A stretch of 10,447 bases of DNA from an uncultured Lachnospiraceae bacterium. GTDB taxonomy: Bacteria > Bacillota_A > Clostridia > Lachnospirales > Lachnospiraceae. The translations under genes and the position numbers were made by a program. The number at the start of each line of letters is the position of its first letter. Within the stretch, counting starts at the first letter, position 1. The notes beneath the pieces were generated by a model. The model saw nothing but the letters and a program-made list of their open reading frames with translations, made no database searches and was not told the DNA's origin. Positions 7,035 through 10,447 of this stretch are shown here, in pieces. Location of the stretch: NCBI GenBank assembly GCA_900553635.1, contig USDU01000075.1:1-10447 (forward strand), written 5' to 3'.

Positions 7035-8468
7035 ATGATGAAGCACTCTCTTTACCTGAAATTCATACTGGCCTATATCATCTTCGGCTTCTTAAGCTTC
7101 TTTACCATCGCGGTATTCAGCTCCCAGATGACGCTGAATTACCTGACCGAAAAAGAGGCGGAGGATCTGTATCGGGAAGCCAACTATATTTCCTCGAATT
7201 TCGTGCGGAACTATTACTCGGACGCTGCAGATTCCCGCTCCCTGGCTACGATTCATTCCCATTTTCAGGCGCTGGATACTTATCTGGACGCTGATATCTG
7301 GCTCATGAACACGGACGGCACGGTACTGGTCAACTCCGCAGGAAACTATTCCAGCGAGTCTGCCACGGTCATCGAGGATTTTGATCCGACGGATATGGGC
7401 AGCAATTATTATATGATCGACGACTTCTATGGCATGTTCCGGGAGAACACGCTCTCGGTGGCCGCGCCTGTCACCTACAATTTCAAGCCCCGGGGCTATG
7501 TGCTGATTCATCTGCCCATGTCAGTGCTGACCGGGGAGCGGGATGCCCTGTTAAATATCACCTACATGACCCTGCTCTTTATTTTCGCCTTTTCCCTGTT
7601 GGTGCTGGGCGTCTTTACCTTCGCCGTGTACCGTCCTCTGCTGAAAATCACGTCGGCTGCCAGGCAGTACGCAGAGGGTAATTTCTCCTACGCCCTGGAG
7701 ATTGCCGGGGAAGATGAGATTGGCCAGCTGGCCGCCACCCTGAACTATATGGCCCATGAGCTGGGTGAGACCGACGAATACCAGAAGAAATTTGTAGCAA
7801 ATATTTCCCACGATTTCCGCTCACCGCTGACCTCGATTAAAGGCTATGTGGAAGCGATTCTGGACGGTACCATCCCCGCGGAAATGCAGGAGAAGTACCT
7901 GAAAATCGTTCTCATGGAGACCGAACGTCTGAACAAGCTGACCAGCGGACTTCTGACCTTAAATTCCTTCGACACGAAGAAAAACCGGCTGGATATCACG
8001 GATTTCGATATCAACGCCGTCATCAAGGATACGGTATCCTCTTTTGAGGGCCGCTGTACAGCCCGCCATATCTCCATGGAGCTGCTCTTCGACGCCAGAC
8101 AACAGTTTGTCTCCGCAGATATGGGCAAAATTCAGCAGGTTATGTACAACCTTCTGGACAACGCCATCAAATTCAGTCCGGACAATTCTGTCATCACCAT
8201 CGAGACAACCCTGCGGCACGAGAAGGTCTTTATCTCCGTCAAGGACCAGGGCATCGGCATTCCCCGGGACAGCATGAAGAAAATCTGGGAACGTTTCTAC
8301 AAGACCGACACCTCCCGGGGCAAAGATAAAAAGGGAACCGGTCTGGGACTGTCTATCGTGAAAGAGATTATCGCATCCCATGGGGAGCATATCAACGCCA
8401 TTTCCACGGAAGGCGTGGGGACAGAGTTTATTTTTACGCTGCCAAGGGTGCATACAGAAGAAGAGTAA
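7035..8468 (+). CDS. Membrane sensor histidine kinase (extracellular sensor-HAMP-HisKA-HATPase)
   Basis: A 477-aa membrane kinase, partner of the preceding regulator (stop-to-start gap 3 bp; AAAGGA six bases before the ATG). Membrane segment 1 is at about 9-29. An extracellular domain of about 140 aa (30-172), with DIWLMNTDGTVLVNS and a second strand pair ending GYVLIHLP, suggests a Cache/PAS-like sensor. Membrane segment 2 is at about 174-199, then HAMP (about 200-250). The H-box FVANISHDFRSPLTSIKG has phospho-accepting H259. The ATPase domain shows N-box LLDNAIKFS (N376), G1 DQGIGIP (404-410), an F-box at ERFYKTD and G2 GTGLGLSIV (434-442). All catalytic motifs are intact, so it should be active. 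An ATG at 7038 is an equally possible start, one residue shorter. The ligand is not evident. It ends just before a terminator hairpin. Confidence 0.95.
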   Translation: MMKHSLYLKFILAYIIFGFLSFFTIAVFSSQMTLNYLTEKEAEDLYREANYISSNFVRNYYSDAADSRSLATIHSHFQALDTYLDADIWLMNTDGTVLVNSAGNYSSESATVIEDFDPTDMGSNYYMIDDFYGMFRENTLSVAAPVTYNFKPRGYVLIHLPMSVLTGERDALLNITYMTLLFIFAFSLLVLGVFTFAVYRPLLKITSAARQYAEGNFSYALEIAGEDEIGQLAATLNYMAHELGETDEYQKKFVANISHDFRSPLTSIKGYVEAILDGTIPAEMQEKYLKIVLMETERLNKLTSGLLTLNSFDTKKNRLDITDFDINAVIKDTVSSFEGRCTARHISMELLFDARQQFVSADMGKIQQVMYNLLDNAIKFSPDNSVITIETTLRHEKVFISVKDQGIGIPRDSMKKIWERFYKTDTSRGKDKKGTGLGLSIVKEIIASHGEHINAISTEGVGTEFIFTLPRVHTEEE

Positions 8469-8471
8469 AGA

Positions 8472-8515
8472 AAAAGGGCGCCACCCATCCAAAGCAGAAT
8501 GGGCAACGCTCTTTT
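8472..8515. terminator. Bidirectional intrinsic terminator between convergent operons
   Basis: AAAAGGGCG (8472-8480) pairs with CGCTCTTTT (8507-8515) through nine pairs including one G-U. After a 3x3 internal loop, CCCAT (8484-8488) pairs with ATGGG (8499-8503). The plus strand ends in TTTT and the minus strand in TTTTT after the stem, so it can stop both the kinase message and the SIS-gene message. It starts three bases after the kinase stop and fills most of the 63-bp gap. Confidence 0.8.
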
Positions 8516-8531
8516 CCGGGATTTTCGGTTA

Positions 8532-9137
8532 TTACAGTTCTTTTCGCAGGATGTCTCCCACTCCGCCACCGGTATGAATCAGATAAAACTCTTCCTTTGT
8601 ATACCCTGTTTCCTCCATGGCCGTAAAGGCGATGGCATCAAAAGCGGAAATAGAAGCCAGGGTGCTGGCAGAGGAGATGATTCCCCATTTATCCGGCTCC
8701 CGGTCAATTTTAATTTTCAGTACGATATCCGCCGCCTGACCCAGCTTGGAGTTTTCATTCTCTGTCACACCAATGACCGTCAGGCCCTTTTTCTGTGCCG
8801 CCGGAATGTAATTCAGAATCTCCTGGGTATTGCCGCTTTTACTCAGCAGAATCAGAATATCGCCCTGCTGCATCGCCCCCAGACCTCCGTGGATGGAGTC
8901 TGCCGGAGACAGGAAGAATGCGGGAATCTCCACAACTGAAAGCGTGTGGGCAATCCGCTTCGCCGCCTGTCCTGCCGTTCCGCATCCGGCCAGAATAACC
9001 TTCTTACTGTTCTTCTTTACCTGGCACAGCAATTCGGTAATCTGGGACATCACATTGTAATCTACTCGTTCTGCTACTTTACGAATCGTCTCCGCTTCGT
9101 CTATCATGACCTGTTTCAAACGTTCTTTTCTGTCCAT
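8532..9137 (-). CDS. Stand-alone SIS-domain protein, KpsF/GutQ-like sugar-phosphate isomerase
   Basis: A 201-aa cytoplasmic protein consisting of one SIS (sugar isomerase) domain, which binds phosphosugars. The sequence follows the isomerase half of KpsF/KdsD/GutQ arabinose-5-phosphate isomerases: AGCGTAGQAAKRIA (50-63), the phosphate-binding LLSKSGNTQEI (98-107), SIHGGLG with H83, WGIISSAST (151-159) and IHTGGGVG with H188. KdsD is about 330 aa with two CBS domains; this protein stops right after the SIS domain. The end looks natural because the stop is followed by a terminator. The likely reaction is ketose/aldose phosphate isomerisation, but 6-phospho-3-hexuloisomerase or another phosphosugar role is possible. 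It is the last gene of the SDR-HD-SIS operon, starting two bases after the HD gene stop; GGAG lies eight bases before the ATG, inside the HD gene end. Confidence 0.85.
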   Translation of the reverse strand: MDRKERLKQVMIDEAETIRKVAERVDYNVMSQITELLCQVKKNSKKVILAGCGTAGQAAKRIAHTLSVVEIPAFFLSPADSIHGGLGAMQQGDILILLSKSGNTQEILNYIPAAQKKGLTVIGVTENENSKLGQAADIVLKIKIDREPDKWGIISSASTLASISAFDAIAFTAMEETGYTKEEFYLIHTGGGVGDILRKEL

Positions 9138-9139
9138 AA

Positions 9140-9649
9140 TTATTCTCCCAGCTTCAGACCACTCTGCAGGCTTAAGAGGCGGATGCCCGAGGGCGTCCGG
9201 AACACGTTTCTGCAGAAGGCCTCTATCGCCTCACTTTTCTTCTGTCCCTCATAGGAATTTACCAGGAAATCCGCCTCCAGAAGAATCTGATAATCGATTC
9301 CTTTCACATTCGTATAAGTATGATGATGACCTACCAGGAAGCTTACACGGGAAATCAATTCTACGTCGTAGCCAAGCTCCGTCAGCATTTTTTCCGCCAG
9401 TGCCGGCCCCTCTTCCTCCTGATGCTTCCCTGTACACTTTCCATATTTTCCCAGGCAAACTTTAATACCAATGTCATGGACGATAGCCGCCGTCTCCAGA
9501 ATCTCCTGGGTCTGCTCATCCAGTTCTTCCATCTTTCCTATCTGCCGCGCGAAGCCCCACACCTTCAAAAAATGCTGGATCCGCATGGGATCTCCACGAT
9601 CAAATTCCATCATGGTTTCCAGAAGCTTTACCTGCTTTGTTTCGTCCAT
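9140..9649 (-). CDS. Small HD-domain phosphohydrolase-like protein
   Basis: A 169-aa soluble protein formed by one HD domain, a metal-dependent phosphohydrolase fold. The likely metal ligands are complete: H26 in RIQHFLKV, H58-D59 in AAIVHDIG, H76 and H108-H110 in KHQEEE and GHHHTY, and D127 in LLEADFLV. It shows no similarity to RelA/SpoT or dGTPase beyond the fold and has no extra nucleic-acid-binding domain, so the substrate is unknown; a nucleotide or phosphorylated metabolite is plausible. It sits between the SDR and SIS genes with tight spacing (11 bp after the SDR stop, 2 bp before the SIS start). AGGAG overlaps the SDR stop codon and lies six bases before the ATG, so it is likely translated together with its neighbours. 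The family call is firm; the function is not. Confidence 0.85.
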   Translation of the reverse strand: MDETKQVKLLETMMEFDRGDPMRIQHFLKVWGFARQIGKMEELDEQTQEILETAAIVHDIGIKVCLGKYGKCTGKHQEEEGPALAEKMLTELGYDVELISRVSFLVGHHHTYTNVKGIDYQILLEADFLVNSYEGQKKSEAIEAFCRNVFRTPSGIRLLSLQSGLKLGE

Positions 9650-9660
9650 AACACAGCTCC

Positions 9661-10407
9661 TTATAACAGAATCGGTGACTCATACAGCTTCTCCGGCATA
9701 CGGATCTGCACGCAGCCGCCGTCTACCGCCAGAGTTTCACCGGTAATGCCGTCACTCTCCCCGCTTGCCAAAAATAATACCGCCGGAGCGATTTTTTCTG
9801 CTGTGTTTAATTCAGGAAGCGCGCCCATCAGGCGGAAGCTCTCCAACACATGGGCCGGTCGTTTCTCGTTATTGGTCACGGTCGTACCCGGCGCTACCGC
9901 ATTGACATAGATTTCATGGGGTCCCAGCTCCAGAGCCATAGCACGGGTCAGATTTACAACTGCCGCTTTAGCCGCGCAGTACACGCTCATGCCTCGTTCT
10001 CCGTAATAAGCTGCCGTAGATGCAATATGTATGATCTTGCCCTTCTTTTTTTCATCAATCATATCTTGTGACACAGCCTGGCTTAAAAAATATACGGACT
10101 CGATATAATCACTGAAGCCCTTGCGGAAATCCGCCCGGTTCGTCTCCAGGAATGGTTGTCCCTTCCACCAGGCTGCGTTATTAACCAGAATATCGATCCC
10201 GCCGAAAACTTCCTTCATCCGTTTCAGAAGCACCTCCGGCGCATCCTCCGCATAGAGGTCACAAAGTGTATACTCTGCCTTTCCTCCCTTTTCACGGATC
10301 TCCTTTACCACCGCTTCACAGCGCTCTGCATTTCGTCCCATAACCATAACCAAAGCGCCTTCTGCTGCGAACAGCTTTGCCGTCTCATACCCGATACCGC
10401 TGCTGCT
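9661..10407 (-). CDS. Short-chain dehydrogenase/reductase (SDR), 5' end lost at artificial junction
   Basis: A classical SDR NAD(P)-dependent oxidoreductase, 248 residues visible. The frame enters at 10407 in the cofactor loop: the first residues SSSGIG complete the usual TGxxxGIG motif, so roughly a dozen N-terminal residues are missing. Other landmarks, numbered from the first visible residue: NNAA (76-79), catalytic S130 in HIASTAAYYG, Y143 and K147 in YCAAK, VNAVAPGT (168-175) and the C-terminal TGETLAVDGG. It resembles FabG-like reductases and sugar/polyol dehydrogenases. The adjacent SIS and HD genes favour carbohydrate metabolism over fatty-acid synthesis (inference). The real start codon and promoter are absent; a TTG at 10353 would leave out the cofactor loop and should not be taken as the start. 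Confidence 0.9.
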   Translation of the reverse strand, partial: SSSGIGYETAKLFAAEGALVMVMGRNAERCEAVVKEIREKGGKAEYTLCDLYAEDAPEVLLKRMKEVFGGIDILVNNAAWWKGQPFLETNRADFRKGFSDYIESVYFLSQAVSQDMIDEKKKGKIIHIASTAAYYGERGMSVYCAAKAAVVNLTRAMALELGPHEIYVNAVAPGTTVTNNEKRPAHVLESFRLMGALPELNTAEKIAPAVLFLASGESDGITGETLAVDGGCVQIRMPEKLYESPILL

Positions 10408-10447
10408 AGATCGGAAGAGCGTCGTGTAGGGAAAGAGTGTAGATCTC
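10408..10447. other. Illumina TruSeq adapter read-through (non-biological sequence)
   Basis: From 10408 to the end of the window the plus strand begins AGATCGGAAGAGC and continues to AGATCTC at 10441-10447. This is the reverse complement of the Illumina universal (P5-side) adapter over 40 bases, as far as I can recall it, without a mismatch. It breaks the SDR reading frame exactly inside a conserved motif. It is a sequencing or assembly artefact and should be trimmed. Confidence 0.96.

Noticed and set aside
6309..7046. A 245-codon open frame on the minus strand opposite the response regulator
   Set aside because: Its protein is rich in H, Q, L and G, as expected from reading the complement of a real gene, and no family is recognisable; the plus strand encodes a complete OmpR-type regulator.

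Overview
The window looks like a chromosomal fragment from a Gram-positive Clostridia-type bacterium, most likely of the Lachnospiraceae. The grounds are Firmicutes-type genes (YhaM-like exoribonuclease, MutS2 with a C-terminal Smr domain, RlmD with an iron-sulfur motif), strong AGGAG/GGAGG ribosome binding sites, and moderately GC-rich coding sequence. The genus cannot be named from sequence alone. Both ends are incomplete. The left end cuts the C-terminus of rlmD. The right end is artificial: the last 40 bases match an Illumina sequencing adapter joined to a truncated dehydrogenase gene.

Layout: (1) Bases 1-3637, minus strand, hold a compact operon read right to left: an HtrA-like membrane-anchored PDZ protein whose protease active site looks destroyed, a YhaM-type 3'-5' exoribonuclease, and the 23S rRNA methyltransferase RlmD (TTG start, one base after the yhaM stop). 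(2) Bases 3638-3937 are a divergent intergenic region. A good minus-strand promoter (3856-3884) would give the htrA-like gene a leader of about 210 nt with several hairpins; a weaker plus-strand promoter lies just before mutS2. (3) Bases 3938-8468, plus strand, hold mutS2, then an OmpR/PhoB-type response regulator 4 bp downstream, then its sensor histidine kinase 3 bp after that. (4) A bidirectional terminator hairpin (8472-8515) separates this from (5) a second minus-strand operon (10407 to 8532) encoding a short-chain dehydrogenase (5'-truncated), a small HD-domain protein and a stand-alone SIS-domain sugar-phosphate isomerase-like protein.

How the genes work together: the genes around the divergent promoter lean toward RNA and ribosome biology (rRNA methylation, exoribonuclease, MutS2, which is linked to collided ribosomes in Bacillus), plus envelope signalling (HtrA-like protein and the two-component pair). 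The right-hand SDR-HD-SIS operon looks like carbohydrate or polyol metabolism of unknown substrate. There is no CRISPR array, phage module, insertion sequence, tRNA or rRNA gene. I see no clearly new multi-gene system. The best candidates for something undescribed are the structured leader of the htrA-like gene, the apparently catalytically dead HtrA-like protein, and the SDR-HD-SIS cassette.
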